Part shown: in pieces, positions 10,189 through 21,847 of the stretch
Position numbering within the stretch: the first letter of the stretch is position 1
Layout of the letters: every line of letters begins with the position of its first letter
Assembly: GCA_038373865.1 (NCBI GenBank)
Contig: JAXGGA010000023.1
Coordinates: 1-64,000, forward strand
Length of the DNA: 64,000 nucleotides
Source of the DNA: Uloborus plumipes
Lineage: Eukaryota; Arthropoda; Arachnida; Araneae; Uloboridae
Direction of reading: 5' to 3'
Notes under the pieces: model-generated
Databases searched by the model: none
What the model saw: only the letters and a program-made list of their open reading frames with translations
What the model was told of the DNA's origin: nothing
Translations under genes and position numbers: made by a program

Positions 10189-11470
10189 TACAGGGTGCGG
10201 CAGAAAAACCCGGACAAAGATTTATTGTGATAATTTTATTAAATAAAAGAAATTAAGCAAAACGACAATTAATAATGTTAACATAGACTTCTTAAAATAA
10301 TATACTCAGTCGGTTTTGAAGTGGCTTCCTCCAGCAGTGATACACAAATCCAAACGTAACTTGAAAATTTCAGCGATGGGCCGCAGCTCTTCCAGCGATA
10401 TCGGTCTCATTCTCAAAGAAGCGACTGCTTCAGCGACTGAAAGCTTTTGTGGGGCTTAGCACAGGCCCTGGTCTCCAAAATGGAACATACACTGTAATCC
10501 ATGGGATTCAGATCCTGCAAGTAGGGGGCCATTCCGTAGAGGAGATGAAGTCTGAAAAATGGTCCGACACAAGTCCTGAGTCGTTTTTGGCCTGTGAGCC
10601 GGCGCTGAGTCCTTCTGGAACATCCAATCCTCATCACCAAAGTACTGCTGGGCCCACGGAATCACGACAGCCTGAAGAATGTTGCGGTGATACCCTTCTT
10701 GTTTGATTTTGACCCCTTAATCCACAAAAACAAGAGGAGTCTTGTCGCTATCGCAAATTCCTCCCCAGACCAGCACCGATTGTGGATTTTGGTGATGTTC
10801 GACGATGGCCGATGTGCCAGGAGCTTCAGTGAACTAGATTCTGTCGTTTTGGCGCTTATGCGCCTGTTCGACAGTGAACAGCTTCCCATCTGTGAAGAGG
10901 ATGCGCTTCCACCGCTCACCTGCGGCCCGACGTTTGAGCTGGCGACATGTTTGAAGTCTCATGCGCTTGTTCTCTTCAGTGAGAAGTTGCACATTTTGGA
11001 GCTTGTACGGCTTCAGTTTGAGTTCTTTTTTAGCTATTCGCCGAACTGATTGGTCGCTGATTCGATCTCACGAGCGATTTTTTGAGTGGAGACCCTCGAA
11101 TTTCGCTGCACTCGCTTTTTAATGAGCCTACGGTTGGAAAATGTGTTCACAGTCCATTTTTTTCCCGCTTCCTGGACGGCATAAGTCATGACCAAGCTCT
11201 TTGTACCGGCTAATTGCATCGGAAACAGCCTGTCGAGGAATTTTGAGCAAACGAATTGTCGTTTACCAGCTCGAAACAGTACAAAAATAGCAACACATCT
11301 TTATGTCATTCTGAAATAAAGCAACAATGATGAGTACTTAATCGACACTGCACTCCTCAGTGCAGGAAAACATATAGAATTTTCTAAAAAAAGAATTAGC
11401 TGTATACGGTAAAACGTGTTGGTGTCAGGACGTGACAAACTTTGTCCGAGTTTTTTTGCCGCACCCTGTA
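10189..11470 (-). mobile_element. mariner-family transposon (maT-like), degraded
   Basis: Body 10191-11468 (1278 bp), TA on both sides. The ends are inverted repeats: CAGGGTGCGGCAGAAAAACC at the left against the complement of CAGGGTGCGGCAAAAAAACT at the right, continuing CGGACAAAG. The length is normal for a complete Tc1/mariner element. It carries a frame-broken transposase on the minus strand and interrupts the second 0.8-kb repeat unit at a TA in TTTTTAATATAAG, so the pre-insertion site can be reconstructed. Confidence 0.88.
10413..11220 (-). pseudogene. mariner-type transposase pseudogene
   Basis: Minus-strand fragments in several frames follow the order of a mariner transposase. Near 11.0-11.2 kb, IKKRVQRNSRVSTQKIARE is typical of the N-terminal helix-turn-helix. 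Near 10.66-10.9 kb are frameshifted pieces of the first catalytic segment. At 10.5-10.65 kb, WMFQKDSAPAHRPKTTQD carries the second aspartate, and LNPMDYSV carries the third acidic residue, here D. The last two lie in different frames, so at least one frameshift separates them. Allowing for it, the spacing looks like about 37 residues, as in the DD37D (maT) group; this is a hand estimate. Not functional. Confidence 0.8.
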
Positions 11471-11476
11471 ATATAA

Positions 11477-12818
11477 GTAGATTGTTTCAAAAAGAGTATC
11501 TCATTGTTAATGCAAGTAATAAGAAGAAGCTTTGAATTTCATTGATAAATAGTAATTCGACATCAACACCGAAATGTAGAACAGTATGCAAACACATCAC
11601 ACAAATCGGTTTTATGCTAAAATATAAAAATATTTTGCGTAACAGCGGGATTCCAGGCAAGTGCCCCACTTGCTAAAATCTGCATTTTTGCTTCGTTTTT
11701 TTTCTTTAAATCTGCATTTCCTTGAACTAGTTTTTTCAGGAACTTTCACGGAATTCTGCAGTTAATATAATATTTTAAAGCTCATACATATTCAACTAAA
11801 TATGTGAACAATATACATATTTAGCTGGAATGAATTTTTATTTTTCAAGAAGGAAAACTAAACATTTTCGTCATAATAGTACACACACTAGGTAATCGCA
11901 CCATAGAGTTACACTTAAAATAACATTTGCATGCATAAAATGTCGAAAAAAAATGTTTCATGCGTTTCAAGAAAGATTTTTTTTTCAATTTCTTCAATTT
12001 TCACGAAGAAAGTATTTATCAATAAAAATCGTTAGAAATGAAATAAAATTCTTCACTACGAATTCGAATGTTTAATTTGCATCGGAGTTGGAATTTAGCC
12101 AATATTTCCCAGCAAAGTTTGAGAACACTTTAATATTTGCATATGAAATCACTTCCAAGTTCGAAAGTATTTAACGATAGGATAGGTTATTTACATTTGT
12201 TATGGAAATACGTTTCATATAAAATGCAAAATTTTGATATTTAGCATGAGTCAGTTTTCAAAGTAACTTTCTTTAGGAAACATGGTAGTATAAAATAAAG
12301 CATTAATACAGCAGATCTATTTTGATTCTTAAGCTAATACAGCAGATGACAGTTTTACAAAAAATAATTTTCTTAGATTAACTTTTAGTCTAAGGCTTGT
12401 AAAGTATAGGTTTCGGTTATTGGGTTTTTAATTGTGGCATGATTGATGGATCTAGAATGCGCATTCAAGCAAATTTATCCTACTTATTTAATTTTTCAAT
12501 ATTTCATTTAAATACTTATTTTAAAAGTAAATACAAGGGAAATCCTCTGTTCAATATTTATGTGATTTTCTTATTATAAAGAAAACATAAACGGAAGGAA
12601 ACAAAAGGAAACAAAAAGAAGAGGAAAAATGACATTAAATATAACAGTAATTTCTATACTTTAGGTGCACTAAATACACCAGTTCCATATTCCTATGGTA
12701 ATGCTAGTTTTATAACTAGCAGAGAAAAACACATTGTAAAAAAATAAAAATAAACCAAGAAAAGTATGAGGATATAATATTATTTATAATTATCCCTTCA
12801 TTTATTTTCCCTCATACA
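11477..12818. other. AT-rich unassigned stretch
   Basis: About 1.3 kb between the 0.8-kb repeats and the Tc1-like element. No coding, RNA or repeat signal recognised. Confidence 0.5.
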
Positions 12819-14241
12819 TACACTGCTCGACATTGAAAATGCAACACCAAGAAGGAGTGGTCAGAAATTGATGAAATTTGGTAAGAAGACAGAGACAGCA
12901 TGGAACAATAAGTGATATTTATTTCAAAATAAATAAGCAAAATTTAGAGCGAGGACGGCGTCGGCTCAGTAAGAAGTAGGACCACCGCGGACAGCGATGC
13001 ACGAAGAAATACGTCTAGGCATGGAGTCAATAAGTCTGCGGATGGTGTCCTGAGGGATGGCACTCCATTCCCTTTTAACCATTTGCCACAGTTCGTCCTC
13101 TGAACGAGGCAGTGACAGGTTCTGCAAACGGCGTCCAATCACGTCCCACACATGTTCGATTGGTGACAAGTCAGGAGAGTATGGTGGCCAGGAAAGCATC
13201 TGTACACCTCGTAGAGCATGTTGGCTGATTCGAGCACTGTGAGGCCGGGCGTTATCCTGTTGAAAAATTGCATTTGGCAGACCCTGAAGGTAGGGGATTG
13301 CCACCGGCCGCAGTACATTATCTACATATCGTTGGGCCGTCATAGTGCCCCGAATACGAACTAGAGGTGATACGGAATTGTATGCAATAGCGCCCCAAAC
13401 CATTATGCCACTCTGTCGCGCTGTGGGAGTTCCACAGTTACTGCCGGATTCGATCTTTCTCCACGTCGACGCCACACACGTATGCGATGACTATCGCTGG
13501 ACAAACAGAAGCGGGATTCATCTGAGAACACTACGGTTTGCCATTCTGCCATCCACGTCGCTCTGATCCGGCACCATTCCAAACGTTGGAGCCTGTGCTG
13601 TGAGGTCAATGGCAGTCTTCTTAGCGGGCGCCGTGATTGCAGGCCACATGCAACCAGTCGACGGGAAATGGTTCTGGTCGACACAGGAACATCCAGGGTA
13701 CCTTGCACGTGCTGCAGAATCGACGTACAAGTGACTTGCGGGTCCGCCACAGCTTGTCGGTGAATCCGTCGATCCCAGCGGTTTGACGTCACTCTGGCTG
13801 CACCTGCACCCCTCAATGTGGCTACATTTCCTCTTTCCAACCATCTCCGACACAGCCGATGTATAGTGCTTGCATCCATGTGGGTATCAGCTGCAATTTG
13901 ACGTATGGACCAACCTCTCCTTCTCAGTCCGATCACCATACCCCTTGTAAAGTCGTCTATATGCTGGAAGTGTCTTCGTTGAGGACGGCGTGGCATTTCC
14001 TCCTATCACACGTATCCTTCGAGACAAAAACCAAATTTCTCCGATAATTAGTCTGGCAGAAAAACCAACATGAACATAGCCCACTTTTCAACTTCATTTT
14101 CTTATATCTTACTTCACGTGCGTCGGAGAGCTGCGCATTTCATATCATTTGCATAACTCAGTGACGTGCGTCTACGGTAAAATTTGCATGAATTTCTGAC
14201 CACTCCTTCTTGGTGTTGCATTTCCAATGTCGAGCAGTGTA
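12819..14241 (-). mobile_element. Tc1-like transposon, nearly complete
   Basis: Body 12821-14239 (1419 bp), flanked by TA (12819-12820 and 14240-14241). The terminal inverted repeats are about 49 bp: CACTGCTCGACATTGAAAAT at the left, continuing GCAACACCAAGAAGG, and the complement at the right with one visible mismatch in the outer part. Very similar ends, clear TA duplication and a transposase with one frameshift point to a relatively young insertion. Its composition is much less AT-rich than the surroundings. Confidence 0.93.
12966..13996 (-). pseudogene. Tc1-like transposase, one frameshift
   Basis: The N-terminal frame (13403-13996) has a helix-turn-helix region (TRGMVIGLRRRGWSIRQIA, then STIHRLCRRWLERG), a second HTH (VSTRTISRRLVACGL) and the first catalytic aspartate in VVFSDESRF, followed by RVWRRRGERSNP. 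The C-terminal frame (12966-13475) continues TARQSGIMVWGAI, has the second aspartate in IFQQDNARPH and the glutamate in YSPDLSPIEHVWD, and ends VRGGPTSY. The frames meet around 13425-13433 where one base appears to be missing. Joined length is about 340 residues, normal for the family. I count 32 residues between the second D and the E, two fewer than classical DD34E. The frameshift makes this copy inactive. Confidence 0.92.
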
Positions 14242-16015
14242 TATTTTAACTTCTAGTCTGATATAAAGTAGAGACTTTTTTTAATATAAAATAAATAATT
14301 CCATTGCTTAAATAAAGAAAAAACATATTGACGTAGATAACGTTTATATTATAATATTATATTACAGTATTTCTTTTTAACGAATCTTGTGCAATGCAAA
14401 ATGAAAAAGTGAAAACACGATGGGTACAATTCAAATGGTAAAACTTTCTAAAGATTTTTTGTCAAATATTCAATGCAAACTACTAGTAATATCCTAAACT
14501 TTTTATTTCGAATCATTGATTATTAAAAATATTTATACTCAATTGAAAAGAAATAAAGAGAAAACTATGGGGTTATTTCCAAAACGTAATTGTTCGTTTT
14601 CAACGAATATTTTCTACTCTAAATTTTTTTAAGTTTAGTATAAAAAGGTCGTATTACACATATATTCAAATAATTTGTGATGTCTAACAAAAAGTATATG
14701 ACGCATTTTAACGTTTTTTTTTTTTTGTTCTAGCATTGACGATTACAACTTGCAATACACTGATAGTATTGATGCCTTTTACTTAAAAAAAATATAATAA
14801 TTTGGGCCCTAAATTCATTCCACTATTCAGTTAATTTAAAATTAAAATTTCAGTTAGGTTTCAATACTTTCTTCCTCACGTTCACCTAGCGATTTTAAGA
14901 AAAAATTAGAGTTTTATAAGCCTACGAACAGAGTGAGGAAAAAGAAAAAATATTCAGAATTTATCATAAGTTTCATGAGCAGCAGCTGTACAATTCCCAG
15001 GCTGTAACAGAATGTAAAAACTATTATATAAAGGGTAATGAAATATTGTGTCTGAAATTCTTTCAAAGGGAAACTTTCCAGCAATATGTAATATTCATAC
15101 TTTTCTACACAATAATTTTGCCAGTGTTAGATAATGAAGTTCAAAACTTTATTTATGACCCAATTTTAAATTTTGTTAACAATAAAAAAAAGCTTAAAAT
15201 ATACTAAATTATTGCGTAAAATGATAGACACCGAAAGTAAGGTACTTAAAAAGAGTGTTTAGTAAAAGGGGTCCATTAAAAAATGTAGCTAAGTAGAATT
15301 TTACTATTGAACATCATACAACCCGACTCAAATTTAAAACATTATTACTTCAATTATACATTATTTTAAATTATCATTTCGCCTGCGTCATGTTTCTAAA
15401 ATGAAAGTAAATATTTTCATGAAAGCAATTCACTTATTAAATTTCATTCCTTATGGAGTATATTTCATAGTTCCCAACGTATTTGAGAATCGTTTTAATA
15501 CAATTTTTATTGAATAAACAACATAATCGAATTTGTCATGCACAATGATAAAACTTCGAAGAGTCTTGGCGTAAAAATGATCTTTAAAAATTGTAACTGC
15601 TGGAAAATACTTACATGTTAAGTCAAGGGTTAATCATAAAATAAAACAGATAGTTTTGCAAACATACTGAATTGCTCAACATTATAGTTAATACTGGAAA
15701 TTAATAATAACTGTTGGTGTTAGTAGTTATTTGTAATTCAGAGTTAAAATGTAATTTTGACCAAAACGAAACTGAATATTTCTAATTAACTCTACTGAAA
15801 TAACTCAACAACTGTACTGCTTAAATATTACATAAGTACGATAAATAGCTTATCATGTTTGCTTAAAACCGAACAAAGTCTAACCTAGTCGTATGCTTCT
15901 GTTCCAGTTCAAGCATTGAAAATCCAATAAAGGTTACCATACATTTAAAAACATTTTGGACGTAACTCACAGAATAGTGTGCACAAAAATTTTTATTTTA
16001 GCAGAGATATTATTA
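14242..16015. other. AT-rich unassigned stretch
   Basis: About 1.8 kb of AT-rich DNA without recognised gene, RNA, inverted repeat or array. Confidence 0.5.
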
Positions 16016-16257
16016 TAATTGAGTCGTTTAGAACACAAACCCGTTAAGTTCACTTTTTATGAAAACTCATTTTATTTAAAGAAATATAAGTTTTAAAGCT
16101 CCTTACCAGACCTAAAGGCAATAGACCAAAAACCACTAGATCTCAACAGGAAGTGAATATAATCTAAGGGTTTTAAGTCAAAACCCCTGTTCGTAGTTCC
16201 GCCTGCGGAACTACAGATTTTGAGAACGAACTGGTTTGATTCTAAACGACTCAATTA
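16016..16257. mobile_element. Short MITE with 18-bp inverted tips
   Basis: Left end TAATTGAGTCGTTTAGAA and right end TTCTAAACGACTCAATTA are perfect inverted repeats; a looser match continues inward. Near the right end is a perfect 10-bp-arm palindrome (GTAGTTCCGC-CT-GCGGAACTAC, 16193-16214). No coding potential. Target duplication not determined. Confidence 0.7.
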
Positions 16258-16689
16258 ATGCCGACATTTTAAATTATCTTTTGAATAAAAAACTTTTCTT
16301 TTTTAAATCTTCAAGAGAGGAACCACACACACAAACTCCTTTCCCCTTCTCCATACCATTTATTAGTAAATTTTCTTTTCATTTAGACAGACGACGTGGT
16401 GAAATAAATTTCCACTGAAATGGAAACTTGGGGGAGAATATTATTTCATTAAAGTCACACCGAAATAAACTGATTCCAACTTTCGAAAATCAGGAACATC
16501 AGCAACTCTTCCTGCATCAAACATTCAATTAAGAAATCGCAAGCATCGGAACCAACCCCCCCCCAGCCCCCACTGTGAACAGAAGCCCCAGCAAATTTTA
16601 AATTCACAATAATGAAACGAGTGGCGTATAGTCCTATCTCCCTTTTAGACTTCAAAAATCATATTTACATATGATGAAAAGGAAACCAA

Positions 16690-17100
16690 GCCGCCAACAC
16701 TTCCGAGGACTTCTACAACCAAGCTACTTTGGCAAATTACGGGCGCTGTGAATTGTTACGTGTGTAATTTAAGGCCACGTTTTGGCTTTTGGGAAAATTA
16801 ATGAATGTTCCCCCAAGTTATAATGCAATTTAGCTCCCGCTTTTGCATATGAATGCGGACTAAGACTTTTGCTAATCAGTGGGGATTAAGAAACTTGTAC
16901 GCGGAGAGGAATTTCATGACTTCCAGAAACATTTTCGGAATGTTTTTCCCTGCGTGAGAGATGTACAAAGGCTTAATGAAAGGGACTTGGGGAATTATTT
17001 GCAGGTCTATGGCGCATTACGCATTCTTTTCCCAGGAATTTATCATGTTTGCTTATTATAGGCATAATGGGACGAGAAATTAGATTATGCATACTGTTTA
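16690..17100. other. Unique complex stretch, candidate conserved noncoding element
   Basis: Lower in homopolymer runs and more balanced in composition than its neighbours. It contains octamer/homeodomain-like words (TTTTGCATATGAATG near 16842, GATTATGCATAC near 17082, several TAAT cores). No inverted ends or repeat copies elsewhere in the window. One short open frame (16879-17061) has no known motif. A regulatory role is inference from texture only. Confidence 0.35.
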
Positions 17101-17466
17101 GTTGAAAGTGGAACTTGAAAGGTTACTTGTTTAGATTTATTCAGCAGAGTAAACTTTTTTTTATGCTGAGAGAAATTATTACAATAAGAACATCCAAAAT
17201 GTGAAAACTTCTAACTCACTCCCATGAAGTTTCAATTCATTTTCCGTCATGTTCAGCACGTTTTGTAAAAAATATAATTTCATACTGAAGCGTTTGTACT
17301 GCCGTGTATGTTTTGCAGATACATATTTTGTAACTAGTTTATTCAACTAAATGGCATACTATATTTGAAAATCCGATCAACTTGAAAATTTGAACTGTCT
17401 GTGAAAAAAACTGTCTGAAATTTGAACAAAATCTGAGCTGTGAATAGCGGTGCTTCCCATTTTTGA

Positions 17467-17468
<2 letters not shown>
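17101..17468. other. AT-rich unassigned stretch
   Basis: Nothing recognised up to the poly-A tract. Confidence 0.45.

Positions 17469-17497
<29 letters not shown>
17469..17497 (+). repeat. Poly-A tract
   Basis: About 29 consecutive A. Open frames through it are artefacts. No clear retroelement body upstream, so its origin is unknown. Confidence 0.85.
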
Positions 17498-17499
<2 letters not shown>

Positions 17500-20285
17500 G
17501 AAAAAGCACGATGTAAACATGGGGGTAATTTTTTTCACAATTTTTAGTCATTTTCTTTCCAAAAAATATCTTAAAAGACTCTCAGCCTGTTTCATTTTTA
17601 ATGCTGACGTCACAATTGAAGAAAATGATCCAAGCAAAGCCACTGTAACGTTTCGGCTACTCTGTTTGTTAGTTGATTGAAACAGAGGATGAAAGTAAAA
17701 TTCTAGCCTATTTATTTCTACAGTATTTACAGCTATGTTACACAAATTGTACATTAAGATATTTAGAACTCTGCGCGACAAACATCGACCATGTCGTCCG
17801 CTCTCTGAGACGCTTCTCATCTCACCTCGAATCCCGATCTCCTCGGGTGTCCCCGACCACTAGGTTTATCAGACCGCCTGTGTTTATCCGAGAATGATGA
17901 AAGTTATTACCGTTCTCTTGTCAGAGCGTTTATATTCCCTCGAATTTATGTTCAGAATAGTGTCACGGCATGTCGCTTCACACCAAACAGGAATTCTCGC
18001 TGGGCGCAACAAATGTCAACCATTTGCCATTTTACCGTGATCACAAAAAACACATGGCTGGATTTCTTGGAACACGAACACTTGTTGACTATTTGCTCGC
18101 ATTTCTGAGAGTTCCTCGCCTTTGATGTTAATAGATACAAAACATCGTGTTTACGTCTGAAAGTTTCCCTGCATGAGGTCCAAGTTTTTGGTAGCCTAAG
18201 GAATTTCTATATCGCAACAGGCGATGATAACACGAAACAGACATGGGAAAATGGCGCACCAGTACACCACTTATAGAAATGCTACCATTTTGGAGAGGAT
18301 TTTTCATTGTTGCGGAGCTGGGGTTGTCAGAAAACTAAAATGGCTGATGAGGCAGCCTGTCTTTACACCCGAGTTTTTCCACTTATAACGTCATACGAAA
18401 CCTTGCCTCGTTGGTTGCTGCAACCAACCAGAAGTGGCACATTAAAAAGTAAGTAAATGAATAAATTACTGTCAGGAAAATGAAAGTAATTTCTGGCCGC
18501 ATGTACTTTTTTTGCTTGTTCTCTCAATGTTAGTGACTGTAGAACATTTGAAAGAGGGAAACTTATTAGTTTGGATTTTTAAGGTTTACTGTATTGCAAA
18601 AAATTAAAATATTAACAAAAAAAAGTTCTGCAATGCAAATATATTTCAACTGAAATATCCATGCACCCTATTGGTAGCTTTTCCCTCTGTAAACATGACA
18701 GTTAAATTACTAACATGATTACTCCCCTCCCCTCCCCCGCTACACTACTTTTGGAACCGTTAAAGTTGTATTGTTGGTAGGGAAGCACTTAGGGAAATCT
18801 CTGCTTGAATAATTCTCTTTAAAAAGACAGATATATCCGGTTTTAACGTTAGAAAAAATGTAATTTTAAAACGTGCATCCAGTTCTAATGCCTTCGCCTC
18901 TTTTGTTTTATAGATGATTAGATTTCTTAATATGTATTAACTTTGCAATAAAAATAACAAGCATAACAGTGAGCGTTCATCGCTAATCATTCAAAGAACG
19001 GTCATAATTTTCGGCAGTTGAAATAAAATACGTGTTAAATTATAGATGGTTTTATTTACATAACATGCAAAGTACAAAAGAGTTGAAAAATTAATTTGCA
19101 AAACTGAATTAAATACCATTTTAAAATTATTAATACCCTCATAGTAAATTAGCATACAAATTAGCACGTATTTGTAATATGGGCTCTTCACAACCTTCTG
19201 CACAGTTTCATTCATAATGAACTGAGAATGAGATTATTTAGAAATTCAAGTAATGAAGTGTCAAGATTCAAAGAGATTAAAGATGCCAAACTGCTATTTC
19301 AAACAACATTTAAAGCAATATTTGAATGTTTTCTTTCGCTAAAGCAATAACGTGGCATTCAGTTACTATTATTTTATATTTGATTACACTAACTATGCAC
19401 TTTCTATTTAGAAAGTGCGCAATTTTCTTGTTTGCTGTTCTAAAAAAACGGAAACCCTACGTTAACTAAAACTAATGATCTACATTTATTTCTTGTAACT
19501 CTGTAATAAAACCGTTAATAATCTCATTTATTTTTATTAACATTAATTAAAGTTATTCCGGCAGCAAATACGGGAGCATTAATAAAGCATGCTATATTCA
19601 ACGTGAAGTAAAATTAGTAATTATGCAAAATATTTTATAATTAAAGAGATTTGAACATTTTACCCCAGTTTCATGTGTATCAAGCATTCTTCATTGACGC
19701 CGCTCAATATTTTTTACTTACGGGGTAGATTTCAAAACAGAGATTTTTTAACGAAGACCTTTTTGGATTTTCTTAAACGCAGAATAAAAATAATAACTAA
19801 AATTAAGCAAGGTTATAGATTTAAAACAACAAACATTACTTTTTATAAGCTAGTGTTGCCTGTATAAAAATTTTCAAATTTTCCGAAAGCACTTTGATAG
19901 CCTCCATGTAAGAAATGAATAAATATTTCTGTTCAGAAACGTAAAATAAAAAATAGCAACGTTTTATCGCACAAAATTAGCAGATTACTGCTTACACGTG
20001 TTTCGGCGTTACAAGGAACGCATTTTTTCAGTGCAACGAATGTGAGCTTGTGGATGAAAAGACATCAGACATAAGCTCGTAAAGCCAAATCACGTGTAGG
20101 CAATAATCTGCTAGTTTTGTATTATAAAATTTTGCTTATTTTAACTTTACTATGCCTCTACGCAGCACTAAGGTCTGAAAAGACGCAGTGGCACAAAGTT
20201 GGGTCGCAATCCTGAACTTGGAATATCTGACTGCAAGCATCAAACACTCGATGATAATTCCGAAAATGAAAAGTTTAGTTTCTAT
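17498..20285. other. Mostly AT-rich stretch with a mixed-composition island
   Basis: 17765-17900 and 18230-18440 are less AT-rich and look unique. Overlapping open frames there (17548-17897) have no recognisable domain. A perfect palindrome GTTGGTTG-CTG-CAACCAAC lies at 18410-18428. The rest is AT-rich with nothing recognised. Confidence 0.4.
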
Positions 20286-20981
20286 TAGGGATGCACCGAT
20301 AAGCAAATTGGCCGATTACCGATTAATCGGTTGCTGATAATCGGCTGATTAATCGGCTCAGCCGATTAACGATAAGGATGATTGTTTTTAATACTACCAA
20401 TTTTAGAAATAGTAAGTAATTTATTTCCAAGAGAAGATCTTTTTTCCATTTTCCCAATTTTCACAAAATAATTTCAATATTTTATCAAATTTTTTGGAAC
20501 CAATTTTCATATTATTATCAATAACATTACATTAACACATTGTTAATTATGTTAATTGGACATAAAAATCAGAAAAAGGAGAAGGGAGTCTGTACCCCAA
20601 TTTAGGAGTACTTTTAATTAAATTTTTTAATAATTAGTAGCAATTTAGTTCAAGACTTTTATTCTTTGTGAAAATTAGAGGTTATCTAAAACACTGTACT
20701 AAGGAGGAAACTGTCGTCACATGAAAAATGTTGCAACATTGTCTATGTATATTTATTCAAAGTAGGAGAATTAATTTATTAAAAACTTGATATAAACTGT
20801 GAGGATTATTATTACTGTTAATAAAATTATTTATCGTAGTTTCTTAGTGAAGGTATACTTTAAGAATAAAAAAATAAAAAAAGGTCGATTAATCGGCCCG
20901 ATTGTGCCGATTATTAATAATCGAAAATTTGGCCGATTATGGCCGATTAATCGGTACTGCCGATTAATCGGTGCATCCCTA
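20286..20981. mobile_element. hAT-like non-autonomous element with TAGGGATGCACCGAT ends
   Basis: Starts TAGGGATGCACCGAT and ends ATCGGTGCATCCCTA, a terminus familiar from non-autonomous hAT elements. Both subterminal regions are packed with GCCGATTAATCGGC-type palindromes (at least eight GATTAATCGG or GGCCGATT words). The flanks GTTTCTAT and GTTTTATT resemble a decayed 8-bp duplication. The ~0.5-kb centre is AT-rich without a transposase. Confidence 0.78.
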
Positions 20982-21846
20982 GTTTTATTTTTTAAAAAAA
21001 TCCTATTTTCGTAAAAGGAAAGTTTCTTTTTTAATAAAAATTAAGGAGCTTGAACTAAACTCAAAATCTTGCGCAAAATACAACAATCGCTTACGCTTAT
21101 TAATATCCAGCACTAGTGTAATGTCATCAACATTTTTATTTATTTTTTTTCTTTTAAAAATATCACAAAGGCTTCTGCTTAAGACTGACGTATAAAGAAG
21201 CAGTAATTTCGTTATTAAAAAAAGTAATTTAAGACACATGTTGCTTGTGCTTGAAAGCAAAATTAGTTTGTAAGAAAAGATTTCGTGCTTACTTTGACTT
21301 TTTTTACTTGTTAATTGGCTTAAAGATTTATAGCTTTGCTCTGATTAAAACAAGACACATGCAAGTAATAACATGGCGGAAGCTGGGCAGTGTTTTTAGA
21401 AATAAAATGGCACGCAATTTAAAACAGTGAAGTACACAGAAGCTGAATTTTTAATGTTTTTTTTTTTTCTAAAATTAAGCACCATAATATAGTAATGCGA
21501 TTCTCTATTTATAGAATTTTTACAAAAGAGAAATATTAGTAAATGATTAAGAAGTATAAAAGGATATCCCCGATCTTTTTCAAAAGATATTCTTAAAATA
21601 TATTTATAGTTTTGAAAATCTGATATACCGCTCTTGTTAAATGCATAAATACCAGCAACAAAACATTGTATAAATTCAGTTTATTGATGCCACAAAGACT
21701 TACTTCCGGAGCATTATGTTCTCTTTTAAATTTATTCAAAAATAGCTCATATTCCCTTTACTCATGTAAATACAGATTTGTTAAGTTGTTAATACAATTT
21801 TCGAGTTTAAAATTAGAGAATAACGTGTGAATAATTCAACACATAG
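20982..21846. other. AT-rich unassigned stretch
   Basis: No recognised feature. Confidence 0.5.
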
Positions 21847-21847
21847 T

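Larger units (their letters stand above)
9387..11476 (+). repeat. ~0.8-kb tandem repeat, unit 2, interrupted by a mariner element
   Basis: Starts with the same CTAGCTGCCAGGGCAGCTAG as unit 1 and follows it closely. At 10190, within the closing TACTCAGTTTTTA phrase, a mariner-type element interrupts it. The remainder (ATATAAGTAG) resumes at 11471. Removing 10191-11470 restores the end phrase seen in unit 1, so the mariner inserted after the duplication. Confidence 0.82.
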
